Assembly: GCA_034190875.2 (NCBI GenBank) | Contig: CM067346.1 | Coordinates: 17,580,592-17,644,591, forward strand | Direction of reading: 5' to 3' | Length of the DNA stretch: 64,000 nt | DNA from: Urechis unicinctus | Lineage: Eukaryota; Annelida; Polychaeta; Xenopneusta; Urechidae | In this document: one piece after another, positions 14,181-32,515 of the stretch | How the letters are laid out: every line of letters begins with the position of its first letter | Position numbering within the stretch: the stretch's first letter is position 1 | The notes under the pieces: generated by a model | Databases searched by the model: none | What the model saw: only the letters and a program-made list of their open reading frames with translations | Told to the model about the DNA's origin: nothing | Translations under genes and position numbers: made by a program

Positions 14181-14225
14181 CACACGGGATCGAACCATAC
14201 CGTGATCGTTCATACTGAGCCATAG
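14180..14225 (-). ncRNA. tRNA-like Pol III head, probably a SINE remnant
   Basis: The minus strand contains the B-box GGTTCGATCCC (14,196-14,186). The flanking bases form a complete five-pair T-stem (TATGG with CCGTG, two wobble pairs). An A-box-like TGGCTCAGT lies 26 bases upstream (14,222-14,214). This spacing is too short for a whole tRNA and no acceptor stem can be made, so it is not a functional tRNA. A tRNA-derived SINE with a deleted anticodon region is the likely source. Confidence 0.45.
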
Positions 14226-18198
<3,973 letters not shown>

Positions 18199-18555
18199 AT
18201 GACAACAGCTCCTAAGCAGCCCCCAAAGGATGCAAAAATAAGTGACATTCGTTTCAAAGATGAGTGTATCTACACATTCAACCCCAACGAGGACAACCAA
18301 ACAAAGGCGGAAACTAAGTTATGAAATATATTTGGGGTATCTTCTTTCCATTGCCATGCCTCGGGCAAGGTAGCTGATGATAAAATGATTGCGATTTGGA
18401 ACAAAGAGTGCTCGGAAACCAGTAGCATTTCAAAGTACGTCTCGATCAGTTCAAGCGCCGCCTTTACTTGCTTTCAGCGATATCGCGGCAAAGTCAGATA
18501 CATACCATCTAAGAAAGCCTCATACCTCTCATCATTGACAGATATGTTAAATTAA
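18199..18555 (+). pseudogene. 119-codon frame broken by one TGA, unidentified
   Basis: From ATG 18,199 to TAA 18,553-18,555 the frame is open except for TGA at 18,322-18,324. That is unusual in this AT-rich DNA. The first 41 residues are clearly protein-like: Lys/Pro/Asp-rich, with DIRFKDECIYTFNPNEDN. That word recalls the KDEC.FSFD pattern near the N-terminus of USP5/USP13-type ubiquitin hydrolases; this is a short resemblance from memory, not an assignment. A CAAG|GTAGCT donor-like site lies at about 18,369. An acceptor-like TTTCAG stands 11 bases before the ATG. It may be a first coding exon that really ends before the TGA, a processed or decayed gene piece, or a Sec/readthrough case; the first two are far more likely. 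Confidence 0.35.
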
Positions 18556-20333
18556 GCAATGCACAAAGAACGTACATCGTTTGATAATAATGCTTAAGTC
18601 GCTGTGAAATACTGAGCATAATATCTTAATTAATGGTAATAAGGGAATCCGCCGACTACGGAGTAGTTTAAATAATTGCAGTTCCGTGTTCATTCACCAA
18701 TACAAACGAAGTAAGTCCGAAGTTAATTGTATTTGTCTCTTGTTATAAAAGTGCTTAACCTTTTCATTATTCTGCATCAATGCCAACAATATTGTTGCGT
18801 ATATCCAAGCAAGTGCTTACTACTTTCGATATATTATAAATAAGTTGCCGAATGGAGGAACCTTTCGTTTGATCCGAATGCTGTTGATATGGGCAGATAA
18901 TATATCCACGGATGTCTTGCATATAGATTCAGCATGATTTTCCGCTTCTAATGTTGTCTGAAGCAAAATTATTTTGATACCTGAAAGGTCCCGCAGAAAG
19001 AAGTTAAATCTAATGGCGTAAATAAATGTGACATGCTTGAAATTTATCAACCATGCAAATCATCCTAGAACTCTATTTGAAACATACATACCTGTTATAG
19101 ACGATTTATATGTCAACCATATCTTCTAACAGCTCAATGCAATGAAAACAATACAGCCAGGAAAGTAAAATGAGGGAATTTCTACGAGCCAAACATGTAA
19201 GCGTGCTGGTCAGCACTCGAGTGATGAATTATTAGGCATATACAAGCACGTCCAAAAGAACGCGCTGATAGGTTGGGGGGGGGGGTACTTCCTGTAACTC
19301 TTGGTGTTAAATATGACAAATGTTAAGAGAGCACTATTTGCGTCTCCATTAATGCGAGCGAACCATTAAGTGACACGAAAGCGCCTACTATGTCTTCGTT
19401 GCCCTAATAATGATTGCTTGCTTTGTATATAGATGATCCATTATTCAAATAACCATAGCCACTTTCCATGTTGTATCTCACATATCATAAATTTCCAGCA
19501 ATTAGGAATCGAATCCCTCTTATTTCACTCCCGTTTGGGCGGTTCACCAATTTGCCCAACTTAACACAATACATTATACCGTCAGGGAGAGAGGAATTGA
19601 CCACTTGATATATTTCTGCTTGCTTTGAATAAGCTTTCAAATACAAGTACACACACCAGAGTTTATAAAGGGAACACATTTACATATGCTGAAGCCAATA
19701 AATTGAATCATGGCAGTTGCTGGGTTTAGCATGTGAAGTGGATAGCATCGTAAACATATCATCGTTAACATGTTCTTAGGCTGCAATGAATTAGATGGTA
19801 GTTAAAGATGAGAAGATTTAGTCATAAATGAGCCCCTGTGGGTTTCATTTAGCGGGGTTGGTTTATAGTTGGTCTTTAATCATCCCGTTTAATGATAAGA
19901 AATAAAAACTCATAATAGTGCTGTCTCTGAATCTCATAATCCCTGAAACACAGCCATTAACGGTTTAAATGACGATAACTCGTCCATTTAGAGCGTCGCA
20001 TGAGCGGTGATGAGGGCACGTGCAGTCGTTCGATGGATGGGTTATTTATCGTACGATCAAGGAAGTAAATAATGAGGAAGTAAAGGGATAACAAGAGTCA
20101 ATTAGACGAGCATAAGTTGTTAACGAGCTCAACTTCAACGGTTATCTTGATCGTAAGGTTTGGTGATCATGCAGATCGCTGGCTATGAATGAATGATATT
20201 TAAAGAATGTTCGACGGAACAGAACAATCTCTGTGAGCATAGCGTACAATGACGGATTATGCAACATTTTCCAAACCTTCAATGTGAAATTAGCTATATT
20301 AACTATGACATAAAGCAACAACAATCGACACTT
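18556..20333. other. unique sequence with an 11-base poly-G
   Basis: No gene found. A run of 11 G stands at 19,275-19,285, uncommon in DNA of this composition. Confidence 0.5.
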
Positions 20334-20481
20334 AACACACGCACACACACACGCACACACACACACAAGGACACGTACACACACATATATATAATTATAT
20401 ATATATACATATATATATAATTATATATATGTCTATAAATATATATAAATATACATATATATATTTATTATATATATATAT

Positions 20482-20527
<46 letters not shown>

Positions 20528-20582
20528 ATATATATATATATATTTATATATATATTTAGTTTGGTACTTTGACGTGTATATA

Positions 20583-20636
<54 letters not shown>

Positions 20637-20730
20637 GTATATATATAGATATAAATAAACATTTATATACATACTAATATATATGCGTATACATATGTAT
20701 ATACACATATATGTGCATATATATATATAT
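20334..20730. repeat. (CA)n followed by a complex (TA)n-rich region
   Basis: CA repeats with G interruptions to about 20,385. Then about 345 bp of TA-rich sequence with TAATTATA, TACATA and TATGTG variants and one unique island (about 20,555-20,580). The mixed pattern suggests repeated slippage. Confidence 0.93.
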
Positions 20731-23700
20731 TTTATTTATTTTAATTTTATTTTATTGTTATAGTGCAGGTTGTAAATTAACCGAAAAAAGGCCGGTCGGC
20801 AATACATAAACAAGAATTTTGTTGACTTACCTGACTGACCTTATTGAGCCAAGTCGCTCCTCATATAAAGCATTTGTTGTCCAAACTGATGCAGGGTGGA
20901 TGTCCCAGGTAAAGATAATTTGTAGATTCGAAACGCATTTGAAGGACCAAGTTTATTAATTGCCAAACAAACTGTATCGACCATGCCGGTACATTATGGC
21001 GCAGGGATGAATTTATAGAGAACGCATGATACATGATTGATAGTTACTGATTAACTTTACATTTGGCAGCAAGACTTCACCAACTATGCCAAAGAACGGA
21101 ATATAATTACTACATCGTGGTAAGTTACCTTCCATTTACATACTTATGTCGCCGATGTGGCTTGAAAGCATATGCCTGTTATTGCTTAGAAACGCACTCT
21201 AAGTCTCAACTTTATTTAGCATATGAGACATACACGATCACAGATAATTGACGGGTGCATCACAGCTCTACAAGCAGGACAGTGGATGTTAAGACTGTAA
21301 TGGTAATATATTGCGGGAAAATAGGATCATAACTGTGTGTATTATGTTAAACGAATCCTTTATGGTTGGTACACACACACTAATGGTAATTTCCGTGAAG
21401 TCGCAATAGCAAAATAATAAATGGGTTGTGGTAAAATCATACCCCTAATCCATCAACTGATGAGAGTGCAAAACACAGAATCCTGCGGCGTAGTCTTGCA
21501 GCGTACAATATCAATATCCGTTCATTATGCACAGAATTCCTTGCATTATTTACACGTCGCGAGACCAAGAGTTTGCTCAGTCAACAAATCCTACCAATAT
21601 TTTATGGCCTTACAGGGCCTAACTGCTTTTGTGCCTTTGTACTAATACGAGAAACACCAATATTGTGGTGAAAAATGTTTTGCAAACACATAAAAGATGC
21701 TACCTTAGCTAGCTACCCTAAATGATGTAGTGAGTACATTTTTACTGCTCGGTGCTGTTATTTTATTACCTTCTACACTCTGCATTTTTTGCCCCACACT
21801 AGACAAGCATTAGTTTCATGCACACTATATTTGTGCCCAGAAGGCTTAATACAAAAAATTATTGCCGACATACTATGGAACGTAAATTTATACAGGCCCT
21901 GAAGCGTGTAATTGCATACTCGTCTGTCAGCACATTAGTCAGAAATGGCACATGATATGACACGGACTGCTGAATACCACATCAATCAAGATGCATGACA
22001 GTTTTCATTGTGACATTCTAATTCAACCTGCAATTTATATACCGAGCTATATACATATACCACTGTTGAATGATTTTCCTATTCCATCGATTGAATTTTT
22101 TACACCAAACTACCTGATGTCGGGACACCGTTGTAGCCCATTAATTGTACGCGGTATTCTCTCCTCCACGGACAATGCCTACCACTACAGCGACCCTGCT
22201 CGATGCTAAAGCGCATGCGATACGGGAGAAAGAACGAAGTGTGTGAGCAAACGGATCAGCGACGCACCCAGCACCATACGGAGGTCACCAAACAGATGAC
22301 AGAGCAATATCAGCTGCTAATATATATTTACACTGTGAACAACTACCTTCAGCAGACACGAATAAACACTAAACATATAATGTAGGTGGAGAACTAGTCT
22401 CAATCGTCGGCACTCATGCGTTGTCGTTGCTGTCATTAATAAACATGCGTTGGAGTTAACATGAACATGGTTTGGGACACAGTTAACAGATAGTTTGAAA
22501 GCTGATATATTCGTATGGTTCGGTTGAATGCAAAAAGGCTAAGTTTAAAGTTAAAGAAAGGATAATGTAAATATTAGCAGTATATTACAGCTGCTGTGCC
22601 TGTCGCATCATCTCTTCTGTGTTTGTATGCTACCCCGGTCTAATGGCTGGTAAAGCAACTGTGCTGCTAATCGGTCCGACAACGAATTACTTTCAACTGC
22701 AATCACGCCAATTAATACATGATGTGATGATCATTCAGAAAAACATTTGATAGGTCAATGCATGGCATATGTGTCTTTGTTAATGTATTAATATTGGCAT
22801 TTTCAGCAACCTCCCTAGGTGTTTTAACCCCTGCAAGAATCTACGTATTGGCTAAGACAAAATTGGCGACGATACATGAAAACTTGCTGAAATATTCTGC
22901 GACCGATATAATTCATCACGAAAGTACGGTCTTCACATTACAATTCACGGGTTCCCTGACGGTCAGTCGGAATAGTAACGACTTATGTGTGTGTGGAATC
23001 AGTAATATTTTCAGTCAAATGAGCCACGGTTATTTGGATACAAAGCTTGGTATAATTAATTTACCCTGTTGTTCGCTTTCGCGATTTGCATGTATCTCAT
23101 ATAGTCAGCAGCTCATTGGATGACATCTAATTGCAATCCTCCACACACAATGAGGCAGTTACGTACGATTTATTCGCGTGATTATCCTTCAATTCCGCCT
23201 CCATTGACGCTCAAGGTTTTTTTCAACACAACAGTCAACATATTCGACTGCGAAGTAACATCGATCTGAAAGACATGTGTCGCATATGCGTTAACTTGAC
23301 AAAATATGTTAATTGCCATCATATCTGAAGCACCATTTAATGTCTCCCGTAGTGATTCAATATGAAACTTTAGAATATGGTACATTAGTGATAGTGCCTA
23401 GACTCCCGTGAATCGCGCTTTAGTGACAATATAGGCGTCATTTGAATGGCAGTTTGTATGTCGAAATCCAGTGACAAAAAACCTAACCTTAGCAAAGTGG
23501 TACTTTTGCGCACGGGTTGATCATTTGCCGTAATTAACAGACCGTTGCAATCATATATCAGCGTGACAAAGAGAGCGTTTAGCATTAAGTAAATGTTAAC
23601 TGAGCAATCGCCTGTACACTAAACGCGATGTTATTACTTGTAGCGCTTATTCAAATGGCGTCTACGAGTTGTAGTTCTATAATAATTATCAACCAACATT

Positions 23701-25317
23701 ACCCGATACGTCATCCACCGTGCAAGTTCAGACCTTGTTTGGTAACTAGTAGAGATGTACTATATCCTTTGATTTAAGGAATGAACAAACACTGTTCATG
23801 GAAAAAGTTTTCCTCTCGCAAAACTACTGGGTAACATCCAAAATACAAATGAAATATTGTATTCGCATAATACGCAAATATCGATGACCTAGTTGAACAT
23901 ATATTGTTTTATTGTGATTAACACCCCAGCAATGCCGTTCAAATGTTGCTTTTAAATAGACGTATTATTAGTTGCCCACTACCGCCGCGACATACTTGTA
24001 GTAAACTTGTATGTGTGGATCATGACGTATTATTATAAAAGTTCATCCACAAAAGTGGTTACATGATATATTAGCTAATAGCATATAAAGACAACAAGGC
24101 ATGCCTTCTGACGGTAAAGGACACACTGCGTAAAGTTCCGTAACGTATATATCAGCACCATAGGCTGGTGGTGACGTAAATGTAAAATCTTGTTAACGAA
24201 ACGCTTCCAAAACAAAAGCATTACTTGGTTTGATATGTGGGCCAAACTTGACCCCCAAAGCCAACTGATGTGTATATTACGTGAATAATTTTTAATAAAC
24301 ACCAACAATGTAAGAAGTAGCCGCATTGTACATCGATTTACCTAAATACCGTTCGCCATTAGGTGTCAGAAACTAGACTTAACGATGGTCCCATCACGCC
24401 GCATTCAGCACCAGTGCTGCCTCGTTGACTGCTAATGCAGTTATTTTGTCACGTGCCTGAGGAGTTGAAACAAACCTGATGTTAATGTTTTCATACCTAA
24501 AAAGAAAACGTGATACTTTTCTGTCTGTTCTTCGAAGATATTTAGCATAGATACCTCGGACCCCATGCCTCGACATTGCGTCGGATTACTGTGGTACCAT
24601 AAGTAGAATAAATTACTAACAAAGATATCGAGCAACTACATTTTGACTAATTCCGAAAAGGCTGCTTCAGAAATGATCGAAACTCCATTTGTATTATTAT
24701 ATTTATAGAGCGCAGACTTTAAGCAGCCCCACAGCCAAGCTTCCATGTTAATGTATATATTTCACTGGCAGCTTACATTATATGGTGGGAAGGTCATCTA
24801 CTTCCGACGGTATCCAGGAGTCATGTCTCCAATCAAATGACTAATTAACAACCCAAGACTGGCATTCAGAAGCTCAGCAGGTAAGGACCATTTACATTTA
24901 TTTGAAATGATTTTCGGAATGCATCATTAGTGATGTTATTTATGTCATTCTGTCGACCTATGGGAACAGATCAGAGATGATTTGAATACCAAAAAAGATT
25001 GACACACTCTTCAATTTTGGAACGATCCAATATAGGCACAACTTATCATAACTGTAGTGCCTGTAGTTAAATGTCGACATTTGTTATGCGTTTATTCCTG
25101 AAAAAGGGAAAGCAAATACATAGAAACTCGTATATCTATATGAAATCATTGTTGCCGGATTGAAGCCCATGTGCTCCACGCAGAGGTTGAAGTCACTGAA
25201 CAATGCAGTGATTGAACCGGTTGACGGTCTTTACTGGGGAGTAGCTCTGACTAGCTCTGAGTGGCGTTTCCAGGTGAGGTCAAATAATAAATAACACGAA
25301 GCTTAATAATGAGGCAA
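20731..25317. other. unique sequence, no gene supported
   Basis: The longest frame is 121 codons (+, 22,758-23,123). Its start is hydrophobic like a signal peptide (VFVNVLILAFSATSLG), but there is no further domain and no splice context. Minus frames at 24,394-24,635 overlap in two frames and are unrecognised. I treat the interval as non-coding. Confidence 0.4.
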
Positions 25318-25475
25318 AATATGTATATATATGTGTTCATATATATATATATATATATATACATATAAATATAATTATATATATATGTCATATATATATA
25401 TATATATATATAATATATATATATATGTTTATATATGAAGGGCAATATATTATATATATAGTATATATATTATAA
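25318..25475. repeat. interrupted (TA)n microsatellite
   Basis: TA-rich tract with GTTCATAT, ATAATTATA and a short unique insert near 25,435-25,447. The long minus-strand Tyr/Ile frame across it is an artefact. Confidence 0.9.
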
Positions 25476-25538
25476 CCAGCTTGTTTGAATCAATAAATAT
25501 AATAAGTCGCTTGTGTGTTAGGGGGCTAATGCTTTTTT

Positions 25539-26030
25539 GACAAACGCTTATTGCATTGCTACTCCAGCACACCGTTCAAACCAATTGCCCCAATCGAAGC
25601 ATTCTTTCTTTTATGTGCTTTTGAAATGATTTGAAGCGAATATTATTTGATCTTCCCTAAAAATCTACGCGTTTTATAGGGGATTAATGACATTCCTTCC
25701 CGCGTCTGGGTTTATCTTGCTACTGATGTATCAGACTCTGCTGATAACTATTATAACGACCCCACCTGCAGCCCTCACAGCAGACCAGATTACAAATTTA
25801 ATCACGGCCGGAATCAATTGTCAATTCCAACTGGCAACCTTCTTAGCTGGATTGTTTCAATTCTTCATACATCGATGAGCCGCATAATTACATGACAAAC
25901 GCTTATTGCATTGCTACTCCAGCACACCGCTTCCCCAATCCTGTAATTTGAAGCGAATTTATAAAAAATCTACGCGTTCATTTTAGACCCATCTTGCTAT
26001 TGTAAGACCCTGCTGTCTCATTAATCAGAA
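25539..26030 (+). repeat. imperfect local duplication, period about 355 bp
   Basis: The segment beginning GACAAACGCTTATTGCATTG at 25,539 recurs at 25,894 and runs on through CTACTCCAGCACACCG, TTTGAAGCGAAT and AAAAATCTACGCGTT. The second copy is shortened by at least two internal deletions. The similarity fades near the paired words ATCTTGCTA...GAC.CTGCTG (about 25,712 and 26,000). Confidence 0.8.
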
Positions 26031-26920
26031 TACGTCTTTTCAATTACATTCACATGCCTGCTTGGATAATCAGATGTAACCCAGGATACACACATTAGCT
26101 TAAGTAATGACCCAGGATTAGAGTGACTGAGTGTATGTATAATCATTAGTATGGAAACCGACATATTGCAATTCGGTTACGAAGCCAGTTAACAGCCCTT
26201 AGTGAGACCAGACTAGCGACAAAAAGCGTCCGTGAAGATCTACACATAAATGGTGAGTTTCATAAGGTCCAATGGCGTATTGCCTTTGCTACAAAAGAAT
26301 TGTAACAATATAAATTATCTGTATCGAGCGGTCAATAATTCATCGATTGCTACGGCGGAAGAGTACCACACTCGGACTTGCCTATTGTGATGGCGTATTA
26401 GTGCCATACACAGAATTATGTTCAATCGTTCTCAAGCCAGAGAAAGTGGCTTTTTGATGAGGTGTGAGGAAGGACATTCAGATACACAGTGCGGGTAGCT
26501 CAAAGTTTTATTCGTGCGAAATGACCAGGGCGTTTTCGTAATACATCAGTTACCTCGGCGCAGATAGACTAAGTATGGAAAACAAATAGGACGTTAATAA
26601 TAGGGTTAAAGTGCCTATCGCACGGTTATAGATACTTCGCTAAAATTAATTCTTAATGTGATCAATAAACTCAAATCTGTCCAATAAAGGATGATATATC
26701 TGATCAGTTATGGCGAACATTTGATAAAATGTCAGTTTAAATAAGTGCGCTCGACCAACGCTGCGGCAGCCGTTATCTAGGTCAGCCCAGGCGTGTAACG
26801 TCAGTAAGAGTAAACCCGTTCTCAGAGACGCAGGGAGTTTCCCGTTGATTTTATTGTCGGATTTCGTCTCTCGTTTAGATTTTTGATCGTTTTCAACCAT
26901 CTTGTGACCGACTGAACACG
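26031..26920. other. 5' flank of the THAP-like gene
   Basis: No independent gene assigned. A minus-strand frame (26,646-26,900) starts 20 bases from the THAP gene start and reads away from it. It has a Lys-rich head (NDQKSKRETKSDNKINGK), but I do not recognise it. The word AATAAAGGATGATATAT (about 26,683-26,700) recurs about 2.07 kb away at about 28,765, on the far side of the gene pair. Confidence 0.35.
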
Positions 26921-28225
26921 ATGGTTAATCGTTGTTGTGTTGGGGGCTGCTCGCGTGCCAGTCGGGACGGCGTGAGCTTGTTCAAGTGGTAAAAGTTTTA
27001 AAAAAAAATGGACTGGCCAGGTACTACGATCGCGAGACCAATGGCTGGGCCCTGGCAAGTGCTGGTTTGTGTGCTCGGTTTATTTTACCGAGGAATGTTT
27101 TGAGCAGGCACCGAAACTTGGTTGGATACCACAGTGTAAGCGGGTTTTGAAGCAAGATGTTGTGCCTACTCTTTTTGCGAAGGCCTCTGCTGTCAATCAA
27201 GCAAGAAAAGATGGTGAGGCAAGTAAACCCCTCCCACCCCAGCCCAAAAACAGCAAACCTGCCTTTATCAAGAGAAACAAGCAGAGGTTTACATCCACAG
27301 CTTGTAGGCAATGCTGCAAGGAAGAAATATCGAGAACCAGTTTCGTCTTTTTGGTCATCATAGTTTATTCATTATTTAGTAAATGGCCTAGTTATATGCC
27401 TTTACAAGTTTTAGAGATGCTTATGTCATATTTTTCTGCAAAATACTGCAATGATCGAGGCAAATCATTACTAACATAACTTGGTTCTAACAGGCAGTCA
27501 TGTAGCTGTTAAGCTTGAGAAGTTGGTCAACAACCATCTACTCTGCCAAGATGACTGCAAACTGTCAGGTGACTTGCAAACATCATCGGTTGAAGCATTC
27601 CATAGTTTGGTCAACCATTTCGCCCCCAAGGTGCTGGTCTTCTTCTTTGAGGGTATGGTGGCCAGGCAAGTACCATTCTCAGATATAATTTGTGGCTATT
27701 TACAGTGCTCCCTCATGGTGGTATTTGTATATTCTGAATTAAATTTGCGAGTCATTAAATTTGTTTACATGCACTGATATGCCAAATATATGTAGGTCAC
27801 GTATAATTGGTTCATTGTATCACATATTGAGACTGGCTGGCTCTATTACAATGAAAATGGGAGAAGAGAACAGCCGACCGCAGAAGCTGGGGATCATCAA
27901 GCTTGTTGTCATTAAAGTAGCAACAAAGACAACAGTTGGTGAATATTTTTACTGATATATAAAATGTAAACAACAACACATTCAATTACCATGGGGATAT
28001 AAGGTTATAAGCGACAGTCGGGTGTGCAGGCTGTAACTAGATTCCTGTTATGTTTCAGAGTATGTCGAGTGCCTGATGGCTGAGTTCTTGTTGGTTTGCT
28101 ATGAGCCAACCTTGCCCAAGACAGACGCACCATCTCCAATGTGTGCAGATGCGGTGAGACCCGATCAACGATAAGCCATTGAGGCACACCAGAGTAGGTT
28201 CCGCACGTATCAAGACATGTCCTAG
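26921..28225 (+). pseudogene. decayed THAP-domain transposase-like gene
   Basis: The N-terminus gives the start of a THAP zinc finger (MVNRCCVGGCSRASRDG...LFKW). A stop and a shift at a run of nine A (27,000-27,008) break it. It continues in another frame as KKWTG...DQWLGPGK...CSVYFTEECFE and ends with the THAP hallmark DVVPTLF (about 27,155-27,175). The last zinc ligand is Tyr instead of His (CSVYF for CS.HF). After a gap, 27,500-27,669 gives KLEKLV...LQTSSVEAFHSLVNHFAPK, typical of the C-terminal part of large THAP transposase-like proteins of invertebrates and fish. Further pieces, apparently divided by GT...AG introns, follow: LYYNENGRREQPTAEAGD (27,840-27,893), EYVECLMAEFL (28,059-28,091), then a stop inside RPDQR*AIEAHQSRF. 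The catalytic middle part is absent. Kolobok-type origin is my inference. Confidence 0.8.
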
Positions 28226-28726
28226 GAGCGTGGAGGGTAGAGGAATCCTTGATAGTCTGGTGCTGCTAAGTTATCTCGTATTGTGAAAACAGCGTAGGCT
28301 GGTAACGGAACTCTTATCTTTTGTACAAGGTGTCCCCAGCACCAGCGAAGATATCGTCTGTATGCAGTATACCTAAAACGCCTGTAAAATAACCACGTGA
28401 CATTGTTGATTTATCCATGCTCAAATAAATTTCGTCATACCTGTTTCAATAAGTATAATGAAATTGTACTGATTTATGTGTAAATATTAGAAATAACTGT
28501 CCCATTTGTACATCATTATCGGACATGTGCCCGTGGTGTTGTCTGTAGGAGAAATATCCCACTTGCAAGGCCCAAGGCTTCAATCAGATTGGTCTGAAAT
28601 CAGGATGCTGGGTAATGCAACAAATGGGAATGGGGCTGTTCTCTATGGAGGTCATCACTCGAGGAATCTCCACACATAACACAGATTCATTCGCCTCTGC
28701 CATTGGTTGACAGTAGCCACAAACAT
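28222..28726 (-). pseudogene. decayed P2X7 C-terminal-like zinc domain gene
   Basis: Two minus-strand pieces match the cysteine-rich cytosolic C-terminal domain known from P2X7 receptors and from many free-standing invertebrate proteins. Piece one (28,726 to about 28,525) starts after an acceptor-like TTACAG and reads VCGYCQPM...SVLCVEIP...CCITQHPDFRPI, a TGA at 28,586-28,584, then LKPWALQVGYFSYRQHHG. Piece two starts after TTTTACAG (28,381) and reads YTAYRRYLRWCWGHL, KIRVPLPAYAVFTIRD and GFLYP to a TAG at 28,224-28,222. The order and motifs (C..C, CC.TQHP.F, YR.Y.RW.WG, RVPLP, IR) fit the family. There are no channel segments, so this is not a P2X receptor. The TGA sits where the family usually has Cys. 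Confidence 0.75.
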
Positions 28727-31540
<2,814 letters not shown>

Positions 31541-31544
31541 GGGA

Positions 31545-32515
31545 TTTCAATAGTTACCGTCTTTTGTCGAATGGCCGACTTCCTGAAAGTAACTGGGAAG
31601 TTACCATGCGTTAAAAAACATGAGAAGAGCAATGTTACATCGACACATATGCGCTCGTCAGCAGAAATAAAATGTTCAGCATTGAGACTATCCCGCAAGA
31701 TTTCCCTTGTTTAAGCGACTGTATTGCGCGGCGAATGTGAGCATGGGATATCACAGTTGCAGTGGCATAAGTGTTACATTTGACTGTTTCTGTCACCTCA
31801 AACCTTCTCTTACCACTCGCTCGCACTGTTGAGGAGTGCGGAATAATGATCGGTGATTTTTGACGGAACGGTCGTAAACTGCTTAAGCCAGGGGTATCGA
31901 CTGGTTTTAGGCGCATTTCACCCCTATTCCAAAAAGGGACAGTGTAACATTCGTCGAGTGCTTTTGCCATGAGGTGTCTAGTATTTAAAGTTAGCCTCAT
32001 CAGCTCACATGTAGGACCATGTCGTGGCTTGTTCTCAGTGCGCCAGCTCATATACTCTAGCCTCGCTTGCGTATGCAGCTCTTTAACGTAGTCATTAAAC
32101 CAGGGAGTCTTGACAGGAGTTTACTTTACATACATCAATGCATTTAGTACTAGGTTTGCATACTGCTTTCGACGTTTGGCAATACAGACGATCAGCAGAG
32201 GAACATTTTGCATCGGTAATGGTGACTGCTTCCGGAAGCGCAATATCCATTAAATAAAGATTCGACAGCATTTGATAACCGGAAATAGATGTTGGCGAGG
32301 TCTCAAGGGGTTCGTTTAGTTGTACATTACAAGCAGCTATTTGTGAGCTTACACAAAAGTGAAACGAAACAGCAATTGGCAAAAGATCCGTGAACGGGGT
32401 AAGTTGCGTACAATGTACAGGTCTGACAGAATGGCATGAATGCAAATTGATCCAGCCATGACGTCGACGTGCGCGCTTCACTGATTATGTGAACAGACTT
32501 GGCAATCTACCGATA
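31545..32515 (-). pseudogene. LINE fragment: endonuclease end to start of reverse transcriptase
   Basis: Read on the minus strand, frame changes link pieces typical of the linker of endonuclease-RT non-LTR retrotransposons. In order: TSWLDQF; LTPFTDLLPIAVSF (end of the endonuclease); DIALPEAVTITDAKC; TPWFNDYVKELHTQARLEY; MSWRTENKPRHGP.CELMR; AIQSLKQGKSCG; and, in another frame, LNAEHFISADERI...LLFSCFLTHGNFPVTFRKSAI, the start of the RT domain. At least four frameshifts break it. The catalytic YADD part of the RT was not found, so the 3' end is truncated. The clade is not assigned. Confidence 0.8.

Noticed and set aside
22758..23123. 121-codon frame with a signal-peptide-like start
   Set aside because: Only the hydrophobic start is suggestive; the rest has no recognisable feature and no exon boundary.
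24394..24635. Two overlapping minus-strand frames of 60 and 64 codons
   Set aside because: Neither is recognised, both are short, and two frames over one place cannot both be real.
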